64,000 nt of DNA from Bacillus sp. ISL-7 (GCF_018613065.1 NZ_JAGGQW010000041.1:62001-126000), one strand, 5' to 3'; shown: positions 42,835 to 51,688, numbered from the stretch's first letter. Made by a program: numbers and translations. The notes: generated by a model not told the origin, from the sequence alone.

Positions 42835-44127
42835 ATGAGTACACCAATTTTTATCAGAAATGCCTCTCAACTCGTGACGTTACAAGGGAGTTCCGATGCT
42901 CCTCTTGTAAAGGGCGCGATGTCTGAACTTGGCATTATTGAGAATGGCAGTGTTTGGATGGAAGACGGAGTGATTCAGGCTGTTGGAACGGATATTGAGC
43001 TTTTTGAAAAATATGCTGGTCGCATTGATGAGGCAGAAGTGGTGGATGCGAGTGGTAAACTCGTAACTCCAGGACTTGTTGACCCACATACACATGTTGT
43101 TTTTGCAGGCAGCAGGGAAAATGAGTTTAACATGCGTCTTCAAGGTGCTACTTATATGGAAATTATGAACAGTGGCGGTGGAATCTATGCGACGACTAGA
43201 CGGACACAGTCCGCGACACATGAAGAACTTTTTCAAGAAAGCTATGAGCGCTTGAATCAATTCCTGCGCCACGGTGTTACAACAGTTGAAGCGAAAAGTG
43301 GCTACGGAATGGAATGGGAAACGGAACTAAAGCAGCTGGAAGTGGCCAAACAGCTTAATGACAAGCATGTGATAGATGTTATTTCAACATTCATGGGAGC
43401 CCACGCTGTACCGAAAGAGTACAAACAAAATCCTGATGAGTTTGTAAGATTGCTGATTGACGAAATGATTCCAAAGGTAGCAGAGCTCGGACTGGCTGAA
43501 TTTAATGATGTTTTTTGTGAACATGGTGTTTTTACTCCAGAGCAATCGAAGCAGATTCTTGAAGCAGGCCTGCAATATGGCTTGATTCCGAAGATTCATG
43601 CGGATGAAATTGAGCCTTATGAGGGGGCTGAACTTGCGGCCGAGGTAGGCGCAATTTCTGCAGACCATCTCTTAAAAGCTTCGGAAAAAGGCATGAAAGC
43701 AATGGCTGAAAAAGGCGTAGTTGGCGTGTTGCTTCCAGGAACAGCTTACTTTTTAATGGCGGAGTCTGCAAATGGCCGTAAAATGGTAGATTTGGGTGTA
43801 CCGGTGGCACTTTCGACAGATTGTAATCCCGGATCATCACCAACGGTTTCACTGCCATTCATTATGAATCTAGGTTGTTTAAAAATGGGGATGACACCGG
43901 CTGAGGTGATAACTGCCACGACGATTAATGCTGCTCATGCCATTAATCGAGGGAAAAAGATTGGCAGTTTAGAGGTCGGCAAAAAAGCAGATGTTACGAT
44001 TTTTAACGTCGGGAATTATATGAAACTGCAATACTCTTATGGCGTGAATCATACGGATACAGTCGTGAAAAATGGGCAGGTGGTTGTAAGGGGAGGTCAG
44101 TTAGTTGAAGAGCTTTCTCTATCCTAA
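42835..44127 (+). CDS. hutI: Imidazolonepropionase
   Basis: Third step of histidine degradation, hydrolysing imidazolonepropionate to formimidoylglutamate. It is an amidohydrolase-fold metalloenzyme of 430 residues. Metal ligands in VDPHTHVVFAG (His-x-His) at about residue 82, His in KIHADEIEP at about 253 and Asp in ALSTDCNPGS near 328 are all present. It starts at ATG 21 bp after hutU, with GAGAGGATGG upstream. The 3' end overlaps hutG by 23 bp, so translation is coupled. Confidence 0.97.
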   Translation: MSTPIFIRNASQLVTLQGSSDAPLVKGAMSELGIIENGSVWMEDGVIQAVGTDIELFEKYAGRIDEAEVVDASGKLVTPGLVDPHTHVVFAGSRENEFNMRLQGATYMEIMNSGGGIYATTRRTQSATHEELFQESYERLNQFLRHGVTTVEAKSGYGMEWETELKQLEVAKQLNDKHVIDVISTFMGAHAVPKEYKQNPDEFVRLLIDEMIPKVAELGLAEFNDVFCEHGVFTPEQSKQILEAGLQYGLIPKIHADEIEPYEGAELAAEVGAISADHLLKASEKGMKAMAEKGVVGVLLPGTAYFLMAESANGRKMVDLGVPVALSTDCNPGSSPTVSLPFIMNLGCLKMGMTPAEVITATTINAAHAINRGKKIGSLEVGKKADVTIFNVGNYMKLQYSYGVNHTDTVVKNGQVVVRGGQLVEELSLS

Positions 44128-45100
44128 ACTGAATCCACCAAGTTTTACATGGGTGAGACCTGATGAAGGGGCAGAGGTTGCGAAGGTTCACGAGTGGATC
44201 CAACCACTAACTGCTGCCTCGGATCCTGAAAAAAGCAAGGACGCCGACTTTGTTATCGTCGGTGTTCCGCTGTCTCGCTCATCGATTAGTGCTTCGGGTG
44301 CCTCGGAATTTCCTGAGGCATTCCGCCGCTCGTGGCGAAGTTTTACTACTTATAACCTTGATGAGGATATCGATTTGTCGGAAATGACTGCTGTGGATGT
44401 TGGTGATGTGCCGATGCATGTCACGAATATCCAGCAGTGTCATGACAATATCATCGAAGCATCTGCTGCCCTTCATCAACATTTTGATGCCTCAAAGGTG
44501 TGTGCGATTGGCGGTGATCATTCGATAACAGCGATGATGGTCAAAGGTCTGCATCAAGTGAGGCCTAATGAAAAAATTGGCATCCTGCAGTTTGATACCC
44601 ATTTTGATTTAAGGGATATGACCGATAACGGCCCGTCAAATGGGACTCCAATGCGGAACTTAATTGAAAGCGGAGTAGTTGAGGGTAGTAATATGTACAA
44701 CATCGGCCTCCATGGATTTTTTAATACAAAAGATTTGAAGAACTATGCCGATGAAAAAGGTGTCAACTATTTCACGCTTCGGGAAACAAGAAAAAAGGGG
44801 ATTGAAGAAACGGTTGTTGCCTGTTTAGATGCGCTCGCTGCGAAGGTGGATACCATTTATTTAACAGTCGATATGGATGTTCTTGATATTGCCTATGCTC
44901 CAGGGGTACCGGCCTCAACGCCGGGGGGCATGACAACAGCAGAACTTTTGGATGGGGTACTTGCGGCAGCTAAACATCCAAAAGTCAAAGCAATGGACAT
45001 CGTCTGCCTTGACCCACTAAAAGACACACATGTACAGCCAACAGTAAAACTCGGCACACACGTATTTCTAACCTTTCTTACAGGAGTAATGCTTCGCTAG
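44105..45100 (+). CDS. hutG: Formimidoylglutamase
   Basis: Fourth step, splitting formimidoylglutamate to glutamate and formamide. It is an arginase/ureohydrolase-family enzyme of 331 residues with the binuclear Mn motifs GGDHSIT (about residue 138), QFDTHFDLRD (about 162) and TVDMDVLD (about 258). The start is TTG at 44105, inside the end of hutI, supported by GGGGAGGTC six bases upstream and by the KSFLYPKLNPPSF beginning. It is last of the operon; a hairpin-bearing repeat element follows. Confidence 0.95.
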   Translation: MKSFLYPKLNPPSFTWVRPDEGAEVAKVHEWIQPLTAASDPEKSKDADFVIVGVPLSRSSISASGASEFPEAFRRSWRSFTTYNLDEDIDLSEMTAVDVGDVPMHVTNIQQCHDNIIEASAALHQHFDASKVCAIGGDHSITAMMVKGLHQVRPNEKIGILQFDTHFDLRDMTDNGPSNGTPMRNLIESGVVEGSNMYNIGLHGFFNTKDLKNYADEKGVNYFTLRETRKKGIEETVVACLDALAAKVDTIYLTVDMDVLDIAYAPGVPASTPGGMTTAELLDGVLAAAKHPKVKAMDIVCLDPLKDTHVQPTVKLGTHVFLTFLTGVMLR

Positions 45101-45109
45101 ACAATTAAT

Positions 45110-45122
45110 GGTGTCAGGCACC
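45110..45122. repeat. GGTGTCAGGCACC palindrome, copy 4
   Basis: Follows hutG by 10 bp and is continued by ACAAAAAGACA and a perfect hairpin at 45141-45169. Copy 5 at 60910 has the same composite layout. Confidence 0.85.
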
Positions 45123-45140
45123 ACAAAAAGACACTTTCCT

Positions 45141-45169
45141 GCCAATGTCCACCCCGGGTGGACATTGGC
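45141..45169 (+). terminator. Perfect 14-bp hairpin behind hutG
   Basis: GCCAATGTCCACCC-C-GGGTGGACATTGGC with no T run after it. It may end the hut operon weakly or be part of the repeat element. Confidence 0.65.
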
Positions 45170-45220
45170 TTATTCACGTAAAATTTATTAGTTAAGAATA
45201 ACTTTTTGGGGATGGTAGTT

Positions 45221-45588
45221 TTGCAAATAATGGACTGGTGGGAAAAGGACCCATACTATTCTACTAAAGGCAGTTTAGATTAAAAAAGCATGACTTGTTA
45301 CTTGAAAGAATCAACCGCATTGAACAGCTTGTTGTGACAAATGCACTCCCTCTAGAAGAAAGAGCATCACTTGAACCGATTAATGAAAATATTTTACACC
45401 AGCCGGATGAAATGCCTATGCTAGACGAGGAAATAGAAATAACAAAAATGGAAAAAGCTGATCCAAAAAAAATGGGAAGAAAAAGAACTCACAAAATAAG
45501 AAAAACGAAAAGAAAGAGTGTCGAAGGAAACATAAGGAATAAAATTTTTTTTAGGAAAGTGGAGTCGACACTTTCTTTTTTATTGTAA
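45221..45588 (+). pseudogene. Small charged protein gene, frameshifted
   Basis: From TTG 45221 (GGGGATGG upstream) or ATG 45230 one frame reads MDWWEKDPYYSTKGSLD and stops at 45283. One base away the DNA reads RQFRLKKHDLLLERINRIEQ, LVVTNALPLEERASLEPINE and ends in a very basic stretch (MGRKRTHKIRKTKRKS) at 45588. The two halves probably belonged together. The last codons overlap a terminator-like stem (AAAGAGTGTCGA ... TCGACACTTTCTT). Family not recognised; the start could also be two unrelated small frames. Confidence 0.45.
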
Positions 45589-45685
45589 TTTCCTTATATG
45601 TGAAGTAATCAAAAAAGAAAGTTTGTAAGTGTATGAGAGTTACCCTAAAACTTTAAAAAGAATTTGACATTGTAAGCTTAATTAA

Positions 45686-45709
45686 AAAAACCCTGATATT
45701 CTCAAGGTT
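45686..45709 (-). terminator. Terminator of the repeat-rich protein gene
   Basis: Minus strand AACCTTGA / TCAGGGTT stem followed by T5-T7 (A run at 45684-45690 on +). Confidence 0.75.
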
Positions 45710-45766
45710 CTTATTGTTTAGAAATGGGATAAGCGAAAAAATATAAATGTATTTAATTATAAATGA

Positions 45767-46402
45767 CTATTTTTTATTGTTTTTCAATATTTTTTTGAGT
45801 AATTTAATAAGATCACTATTTTGTTCTTTTACGTCTTTTAGTTCTTTTTTTAACTCTAAAATATCATTAGTGATATTCTCTAGTTTTTGAGACAAAGATG
45901 ACGGCTCTGCATTTTCTTGTCTTAATCCAGAAATATCATTAGCCATAATTTCCATTTTTTCAGCTAAAGAAGTCAGCTCTACATTTTCTTGTTTTTCAGA
46001 AACCTTAGATACTGGGAGTGTCGCGTTTAGATTTTTTTTACTAAGTTCTGTAACTGAATCCAATAATGACTCATTTTTCATAGTTGTTGCCAGTTGTTTC
46101 ATGATAAAATTCAAATCAAGCGAATCCTTGTCTACATTGTTAACCGTATTCTGTACGCTATTATCATTAGTGATTTTCTTCCGTTTTTCAGTAAGTTTTG
46201 ACTCAGGAGGCGCAGGGTTTTGATTTTTTATACTAAGTTCCGTAACAGAATTCATGAGCGAATCGTTTTTTAGAAGAGTTGTTGCCATTTGAATTAATGA
46301 TCCAAAATCAAGCGAATTTGGATTTTTTAGTAAATTGTTGGCGAGATTTTCTAAATTGTTACCCGTATTCTGTACGCTATTTTCATTAATGTTTTCCTTC
46401 AT
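45767..46402 (-). CDS. Internally repetitive, coiled-coil protein, unknown
   Basis: A 211-residue Asn/Lys/Leu-rich protein without Cys or membrane segment. It is built from internal duplications: residues 8-74 and 80-138 share NSVQNT, (A)TT(L)(L/M)KN(D/E)SL, SVTELS and (S)K(L/V)(T/S)EK; residues 138-160 and 162-184 share QEN-E--SL--K-E----DI--L. The end is a charged coiled coil (ELKKELKDVKEQNSDLIKLL). ATG 46402 follows AAAGGTGG. AT content is higher than the neighbours, which may mean recent acquisition or fast evolution. Function unknown; a spore-associated role is a guess only. Confidence 0.75.
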   Translation of the reverse strand: MKENINENSVQNTGNNLENLANNLLKNPNSLDFGSLIQMATTLLKNDSLMNSVTELSIKNQNPAPPESKLTEKRKKITNDNSVQNTVNNVDKDSLDLNFIMKQLATTMKNESLLDSVTELSKKNLNATLPVSKVSEKQENVELTSLAEKMEIMANDISGLRQENAEPSSLSQKLENITNDILELKKELKDVKEQNSDLIKLLKKILKNNKK

Positions 46403-46547
46403 AATTTAGCCACCTTTTTAGTTTGAATTAGTAATAAGCTCAGAAATTTCCTAATATCTTATGTCGTTTGACTAAAAATGTAGTGTGTTAATAACATCAT
46501 AAAAGGAAATATTTTTGCTTTAATTCTATAAATATAAAGAAAAAACC

Positions 46548-46581
46548 CTAGAAGATTATTTAATTTTAAATAATCTTCTAG
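46548..46581 (-). terminator. Perfect 14-bp stem terminator
   Basis: CTAGAAGATTATTT-AATTTT-AAATAATCTTCTAG; on the minus strand a T6 run follows (A run 46540-46545 on +). It overlaps the stop region of the frameshifted gene upstream. Confidence 0.85.
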
Positions 46582-47055
46582 AGTTCATCATACATCCATA
46601 TGGAATTTCTAGAAAGATAAGTCCGATTTGAGTACATAGAATGATTGTGTAAGGAGCCCCATTTGAAATTCTAATCCCGTAAAGGGGGAAAGATATCCAT
46701 AATCTGCATAGGGGTCGCTTCTCGAGGTGAATAGTCCTCCAGAACGTGCCGACTTGCAACGCAAAATATATTTTGTTTCAATATTTTCTTAGGATCGGTA
46801 GCTAATAGCTTTACGTAGGGATAAATTCCTGAAATCGTCGCGTATAGTGTATGCAATAATTTATCATTACTTACCTTTCCAATATACAGCATCGGAAGAA
46901 AATTGAAGTATTCGGAATTTTCCACGCATTCCTTCGTATTTACTTCGATCCGTAACGAATATATTTTGATACGAGCTTGAAGTCTTATAAATTAAGGTGG
47001 ACCCGTAACGAGAAATATGTCTTTCCAAACCTTCATTTCTATTAAACGGATTCAT
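46556..47055 (-). pseudogene. Frameshifted gene of unknown family (about 165 residues)
   Basis: A strong ribosome site (TTGGAGGTG) precedes ATG 47055. Frame one reads MNPFNRNEGLERHISRYGST ... FVTDRSKYEGMRGK; near 46905 (an AAAA run) the sense moves to frame two, ENSEYFNFLPMLYIGKVSND, LLHTLYATISGIYPYVKLLA, ... ATPMQIMDIFP; at a run of five G (C on the coding strand) near 46685 it moves to frame three, LYGIRISNGAPYTIILCTQI, GLIFLEIPYGCM, to a stop. Two single-base indels in homopolymers explain this. Family not recognised. Either a recent pseudogene or a sequencing problem. Confidence 0.6.
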
Positions 47056-47083
47056 TATACACCTCCAAATTACCGTTATCGTA

Positions 47084-47118
47084 TAAAAAAGACCTTCTTA
47101 GACTTGCCTAAGAAGATC
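47084..47118 (-). terminator. Terminator of the 40-residue peptide gene
   Basis: Minus strand GATCTTCTTAG ... CTAAGAAGGTC stem followed by a T6 run. Confidence 0.8.
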
Positions 47119-47176
47119 CCTAAATTGACTGCGCATTTTAATCCTGCCTAAATTATAAGCAAAGAGTAGTAGCGAT

Positions 47177-47299
47177 TCAGTCTCCAATACAAGCTTGTAC
47201 GTCCGCTCGAGCTCCGAGCAAAACAGCTAACAGTAAAGCTACAATCAAAACGAATGCAATAAGAACTTCCACCACACTTACTGTAGAAGGAGTTGCCAT
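47177..47299 (-). CDS. Small hydrophobic peptide, 40 residues
   Basis: ATG 47299 preceded by TAAGGAGGGG, among the best ribosome sites in the window. The product MATPSTVSVVEVLIAFVLIV then ALLLAVLLGARADVQACIGD is one long membrane helix with an Ala/Arg/Asp/Cys-containing tail, too small for usual gene finders. It has its own terminator at 47084-47118. It could be a spore or membrane regulatory peptide or a toxin-like peptide; no family recognised. It lies just upstream of the frameshifted gene at 47055, on the same strand. Confidence 0.7.
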   Translation of the reverse strand: MATPSTVSVVEVLIAFVLIVALLLAVLLGARADVQACIGD

Positions 47300-47787
47300 G
47301 TGTCATCCCCTCCTTAATATTTTAAATAAGGAAGGTTTTTAATTTCCTTATATTAGACAAGCTATGGTGATAGAAAGCGATTGGTTCTAATTATATCTCT
47401 CAATTTATGAAATTATGTTATTGTACTAATAGATGTTCTTTCCCATATTTCCAAAGTACTTCCAGGATACCTCGACGTAGACTGCCCAATTTTTTAGGAG
47501 AAATGAAATGGGACTATTGGAATGTTTCCTTGAGGGAAATGCATAAAAAGTCGAAAAAGAGAAAAATCATATATTTCCCCAAACCGCCATTTTATTAATC
47601 AAAAAAAGCCTAGGATAGTAAGGAATTAGGTAATAAATGCCCCATCATTATGGAAATAATTTAAATTATTCCTTGGGAAAGCGCGTGTTCAGACAATTAT
47701 CGAGTTTTATTGTCGGAAAATTGAAAAATTTATTTAGAATAAAGTAGGTTATTATTACAACAAGTCTGAATAAAGGAAGTGAGCATT
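47300..47787. other. Intergenic, no convincing gene
   Basis: Divergent promoter region between the peptide gene and the tatD remnant. An inverted repeat ATAAGGAA / TTCCTTAT lies near 47324-47352. A 63-codon frame at 47407-47598 has no ribosome site and no protein-like pattern except a basic tail; I reject it. Confidence 0.5.
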
Positions 47788-48566
47788 TTGTTAAAAATGA
47801 TTGATGCCCACATTCATCTCGATCATTATAAAGGTGATGAGATTAGTCAGCTGATGGAAACTATTCCGCAAATTGAAAATCTGATTTCGGTTTCTTATGA
47901 TTTAGAATCGTGTAAAAGAAATCATGGGTTTACGGGAAAATATCAAAAGGTGAGAGCCGCATTCGGATACCATCCTGAGCAGCCGCTACCGACAGTTGAA
48001 CAGCAGAATGAGCTGTTCTCTTCTCTTGGATGAATGATAATATTGACGTTATGATAGCTATTGGAGAGGTTGGGCTTCCCTATTATTTACGGAAAAAACA
48101 AAAGGTTACCACTTGCCAGTACGAACAGTACATAAAGCTGTTATAGGCATTTGTTCAAAAAGCAAGTACATATGGGAAGCCAATTGTCCTCCATGCCGTT
48201 CATGAGGATGCTCCCATTGTTTGTGACCTTTTAGAAAAATACTCCATTAAAAAGGCTCATTTTCATTGGTTTAAAGGAGACAATAAAACAATTAAGAGGA
48301 TGGAAAAAAATAAGTACTATATATCGGTTACACCTGATGTGGTCTATGAAGAGGAGATACAAAAATTAGTTCAAAGATATCCGCTAGAACTAATGATGAT
48401 TGAAACAGATGGTCCATGGCCATTTGAAGGTCCATTTTGGGGAACTATGACACATCTAAATATGATGCTTGAATCCATTAAGGTAATTTCAAAAATAAAA
48501 AAATTGTCTGAAGAAGAAGTGTCTGAAAGATTATGGAAGAACACAAGATTATTTTATCAATTATAA
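47788..48566 (+). pseudogene. TatD-family metal-dependent hydrolase, inactivated
   Basis: The gene starts at TTG 47788 after AGGAAGTGAG and reads MLKMIDAHIHLDHYKGDEIS (TatD N-terminal His-x-His). The frame stops at 48033 and continues one base away: MNDNIDVMIAIGEVGLPYYL with the family Glu, then an in-frame TAG at 48144, then PIVLHAVHEDAPIVCDLLEK, AHFHWFKGD, and MMIETDGPWPFEGPF (the catalytic ETD) to the end at 48566. All family motifs are there, so the gene was intact until recently; one frameshift plus one nonsense codon now break it. The family acts as deoxyribonuclease or D-aminoacyl-tRNA deacylase. Confidence 0.85.
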
Positions 48567-48605
48567 ACGCATTATTATGATTTATACTTAGAATGGAGTA
48601 TGATT

Positions 48606-49136
48606 ATGAAAATTGTCGTCCTTTCAGACACGCATTTGCCTAAAAGGGCTAAAAGCTTCCCATCTAGATTAATTGAAGAATTAGTCAATGCTGATTTAAT
48701 CATACATGCCGGTGATTGGCAGACCATTGATGTATATAATGAACTAAAATCCTATGCCAATATTGTGGGTGTATATGGCAATGTAGATGAAGACGAAATC
48801 AAGGACTTATTTCCGGAAAACCGGGTTATTGAGGTGTCCGGTTTTAAAATTGGAATAACACATGGTCATGGCACAGGAAAAACAACAGAAAGAAGAGCCA
48901 TTCAAAAATTTGCGGATGAAAAAGTAGATTGTATTATTTTTGGTCATTCACATATTCCTATTAAAAAATGCGAAAAAGGGATTTTGCTTTTCAACCCAGG
49001 ATCACCTACCGATAAAAGAAGGCAGGAAAAATATTCATTTGGCGTAATTAATATCGGGGATTCTTTGGAAGCCGAGCATATCTTTTTTACTAAAGATTCT
49101 TCTGAAAATAATACAAAAGGGGAAATCAAACAATGA
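48606..49136 (+). CDS. YfcE/MJ0936-type phosphodiesterase
   Basis: Small calcineurin-like metallophosphoesterase, 176 residues. Dimetal motifs are complete: SDTHLPKRA, IIHAGDWQ, VYGNVDED, THGHGTG and FGHSHIP, followed by NPGSPTDKR. Members of this family hydrolyse phosphodiesters in vitro; the cell substrate is unclear. I prefer ATG 48606 because GGAG lies eight bases before it; ATG 48600 is too close. The stop overlaps the glutaredoxin start by four bases (ATGA), so the two are coupled. Confidence 0.92.
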   Translation: MKIVVLSDTHLPKRAKSFPSRLIEELVNADLIIHAGDWQTIDVYNELKSYANIVGVYGNVDEDEIKDLFPENRVIEVSGFKIGITHGHGTGKTTERRAIQKFADEKVDCIIFGHSHIPIKKCEKGILLFNPGSPTDKRRQEKYSFGVINIGDSLEAEHIFFTKDSSENNTKGEIKQ

Positions 49137-49372
49137 ACAAGCTGGTAATCGTCTATACAACAAAAGACTGTATCGAATGTACGATGGTCAAAAAAGTTCT
49201 TAGTGGGGAAGGAATTGCTTTTGAATCCAGGGACGTGTTGGCAAACCCTGAATATCAGGAGGAAGTGGAGAAATTCGGTTTTCTAGGAGTTCCTGTTACT
49301 GTCGTTGATAATCGAGCAGTGAAAGGATTTACAAATGAATTAAAGGAACTAATTGAAATAGCAAAAAGTTAA
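49133..49372 (+). CDS. Glutaredoxin-family protein
   Basis: A 79-residue thioredoxin-fold protein of the glutaredoxin/NrdH-like group. Redox motif Cys13-Ile-Glu-Cys16 in TTKDCIECTMVKK, cis-Pro in GFLGVPVTVVDN, and the glutathione-type tail VKGFTNELKELI. The CxxC centre (IE) is unusual compared with the common CPYC or CVQC. It overlaps the phosphodiesterase gene by 4 bp. Partner protein unknown. Confidence 0.88.
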   Translation: MNKLVIVYTTKDCIECTMVKKVLSGEGIAFESRDVLANPEYQEEVEKFGFLGVPVTVVDNRAVKGFTNELKELIEIAKS

Positions 49373-49398
49373 GGTGCAGCTTTCAATTCAGTACAAAA

Positions 49399-49433
49399 AT
49401 GGCTTGGAGGAAAATCCCCCAAGTCATTTTTCT
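49399..49433. terminator. Bidirectional terminator
   Basis: ATGGCTTGGAGG / CCCCCAAGTCAT stem with T5 on + and an A run on the other side, between glutaredoxin and dctP. Confidence 0.85.
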
Positions 49434-49441
49434 GTAAATTA

Positions 49442-50707
49442 TTATGCACTAATCGATTTATCTGTTTTGGTACTTTGAAGTTCATCAATAGGGTGGAATT
49501 CGTTCTCCATCTTGGAAACTACAACAGTTGCCACACCATTTCCGATTAAGTTCGTAATCGCACGTGCTTCAGACATAAAACGATCGACACCTAGTAACAA
49601 GGCAATCCCTTCAACCGGTATTACCGGGAAAGCAGATAGAGTAGCAGCTAGTGTAATAAAACCAGAACCCGTTACACCGGCAGCACCTTTAGATGTCAAC
49701 ATAAGAATACCTAATAAAGTGATTTGATGCCATATCGTAATATCGACATTGTAAGCTTGAGCAATAAAGAGCGCAGCCATTGAAAGATAAATAGCAGTAC
49801 CATCTAAGTTAAAGGAATACCCGGTTGGAACGACAAGACCAACAACTGATTTGGAACAGCCGTATTTTTCAAGTCTTTCCATCATTCTTGGTAAAGCGGA
49901 TTCAGAGGATGAAGTACCTAACACCAAGAGAATTTCTTCTTTAATGTAGGCGATGAATTTCAAAATATTAAAACCATATAGCTTCGCGATCCCACCTAGT
50001 ACAAAGATGATGAAAAGAAACATCGTTGCATAAACGCTGCCCATCAATTTTCCAAGCGAGACTAACGAACCAAGACCAAAATTACCAATCGTATAGGCCA
50101 TTGCACCAGATGCTGCAATGGGTGAAAATTTCATTACAATATTAACAATCTTAAAAAAGATTTCCGTAAATTGCTCAAACAAGGCAACAACTGGTTTCCC
50201 TTTTTGCCCTAAAGAAGCAAGTGCAATCCCAAACAGGACGGCAAAGAATAAAATCGGGAGCAGCTCGCCCTTCGCCATTGCCCCGACAAAATTATCTGGA
50301 ATGATTCCTAAAATAAATTCGATAAATCCATGGCTTGTTTCTTTTGCCTGCGTGGTAAATTGTGAAATATCTCCGCCTTTTACGGAATCTGTATTAAACC
50401 CAGATCCTGGCTTAATGATATTAACTAGGAGTAAACCAATCGCTAAAGCAAACGTCGTTACAATTTCAAAATAAAGGAGCGCTTTCCCGCCGATACGCCC
50501 AACCTTCTTCAAATCCCCCATGTTACCGATGCCAATGACTATTGTAAAAAATACAATTGGAGCAATGACCATTTTAATTAACTTGATAAAGATATCCGCC
50601 AAAACCTTTAATTCTGTACCGAATTTCGGAAAAAGAAATCCGATGACAATCCCAAGTACGATCCCCAATAATACTTGGACGGTCAAATTTTTGAAATTAA
50701 GTTTCAT
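49442..50707 (-). CDS. dctP: C4-dicarboxylate/glutamate:cation symporter
   Basis: DAACS-family symporter of 421 residues with eight helices and two re-entrant loops. Family motifs: [20 protein letters not shown], the [11 protein letters not shown]er-rich loop, and [20 protein letters not shown]. It imports C4-dicarboxylates (or glutamate) with H+ or Na+. I chose ATG 50707 ([11 protein letters not shown]); the frame extends upstream through a perfect cre site. It is divergent from a DctR/DctS-type two-component system, as in the dct loci of Bacillus, and so probably C4-dicarboxylate-specific. Confidence 0.93.
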   Translation of the reverse strand: MKLNFKNLTVQVLLGIVLGIVIGFLFPKFGTELKVLADIFIKLIKMVIAPIVFFTIVIGIGNMGDLKKVGRIGGKALLYFEIVTTFALAIGLLLVNIIKPGSGFNTDSVKGGDISQFTTQAKETSHGFIEFILGIIPDNFVGAMAKGELLPILFFAVLFGIALASLGQKGKPVVALFEQFTEIFFKIVNIVMKFSPIAASGAMAYTIGNFGLGSLVSLGKLMGSVYATMFLFIIFVLGGIAKLYGFNILKFIAYIKEEILLVLGTSSSESALPRMMERLEKYGCSKSVVGLVVPTGYSFNLDGTAIYLSMAALFIAQAYNVDITIWHQITLLGILMLTSKGAAGVTGSGFITLAATLSAFPVIPVEGIALLLGVDRFMSEARAITNLIGNGVATVVVSKMENEFHPIDELQSTKTDKSISA

Positions 50708-50737
50708 TTCCTCATACACCCCTTTGTTTAATAAAAC

Positions 50738-50752
50738 TGTTACCGCTTTCAA
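50738..50752. promoter_or_regulatory. cre (CcpA) site in the dctP leader
   Basis: Minus strand TTGAAAGCGGTAACA matches the cre consensus WTGNAANCGNWNNCW at every defined position. It lies 31 bp before the dctP start, where CcpA would act as a roadblock. Confidence 0.7.
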
Positions 50753-50967
50753 ATCCACCCAAACACATAATAAATGAAAATTCAGATAATAGTAAGGTTT
50801 TGGTCATATTGGTCTTATTGTTCCTTTTGTTATAGAAAATACATTAAATAACTCTCATAAAAATCGAACAAAAAATGCTATCTATGAATTTACTATTTTA
50901 ATAAAATAGGCCATGATAATAATATAAAGGGAAATATAGTTTCATTTAATGTAAGGGGGAGCAGGGG

Positions 50968-51645
50968 ATGTTTCCGTTAAAAGTACTATTGATTGAAGAT
51001 GATCCAATGGTTCGTGAGGTACACCGCCAATTCATTGATAGGATTGAAGGGTTTTCGATTATTGGAATCGCCTCTAATGGGATGGAAGGGTTAAGATTAG
51101 TGAAAGAACTCAGTCCGGATCTGGCGATTATCGATATTTATATGCCTTATATGGGTGGATTGGAAATGCTCAGCGAACTTCGTTCAGAGGCCTATTCTGT
51201 GGATGTGATTGCGATAACAGCTGCGAGCGATATAGAAACCATCCACCGTGTACGACAACAAGGGGCTGTTGATTACATCATAAAACCATTTACCTTTGAT
51301 CGAATTAAAAAGTCACTTGATAATTATAAAAACTATCGAGTGAAATTAGGAGAAAAGAAAGCTCTTTTACAGGAGGAGCTCGATCAAATTTTATTTATTG
51401 ATAGCAAAGAAGAAAGCGAAAGAGAGAGTTTGCCCAAGGGATTAAATATGAATACGTTAATAAAAATTACCCATTTTATTTCGCAGGAAAAAGAACCTGT
51501 TTCTGCGGAAGAAGTGGCGGAAAGCATTGGAATGGCTCGGGTAACGGCTCGAAGATACCTTGATTACTTAGAAAAAGAAGGAAAAGTCAAGATTCATATT
51601 CATTACGGCGGCGTCGGAAGACCTATCAACCGTTACGGTGTTTAA
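50968..51645 (+). CDS. dctR: Response regulator, DctR/CitT type
   Basis: A 225-residue regulator with receiver (IEDDPMVREV; phospho-acceptor Asp56 in LAIIDIYMPYMGG; ITAAS; DYIIKPF) and a C-terminal helix-turn-helix (SAEEVAESIGMARVTARRYL). It pairs with the kinase gene behind it and lies divergent from dctP, which it probably activates. It starts at ATG after AAGGGGGAG. It is a paralogue of the regulator at 28937 with the same layout, though here the regulator precedes the kinase. Confidence 0.93.
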   Translation: MFPLKVLLIEDDPMVREVHRQFIDRIEGFSIIGIASNGMEGLRLVKELSPDLAIIDIYMPYMGGLEMLSELRSEAYSVDVIAITAASDIETIHRVRQQGAVDYIIKPFTFDRIKKSLDNYKNYRVKLGEKKALLQEELDQILFIDSKEESERESLPKGLNMNTLIKITHFISQEKEPVSAEEVAESIGMARVTARRYLDYLEKEGKVKIHIHYGGVGRPINRYGV

Positions 51646-51688
51646 CGCAAATACCTTGAAAAGATTGCCTGTGAGAAAGGGGGGAATC

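Noticed and set aside
47407..47598. 63-residue protein with a basic tail
   Set aside because: No ribosome site, no protein-like pattern and it crosses the likely promoter region of the tatD gene.
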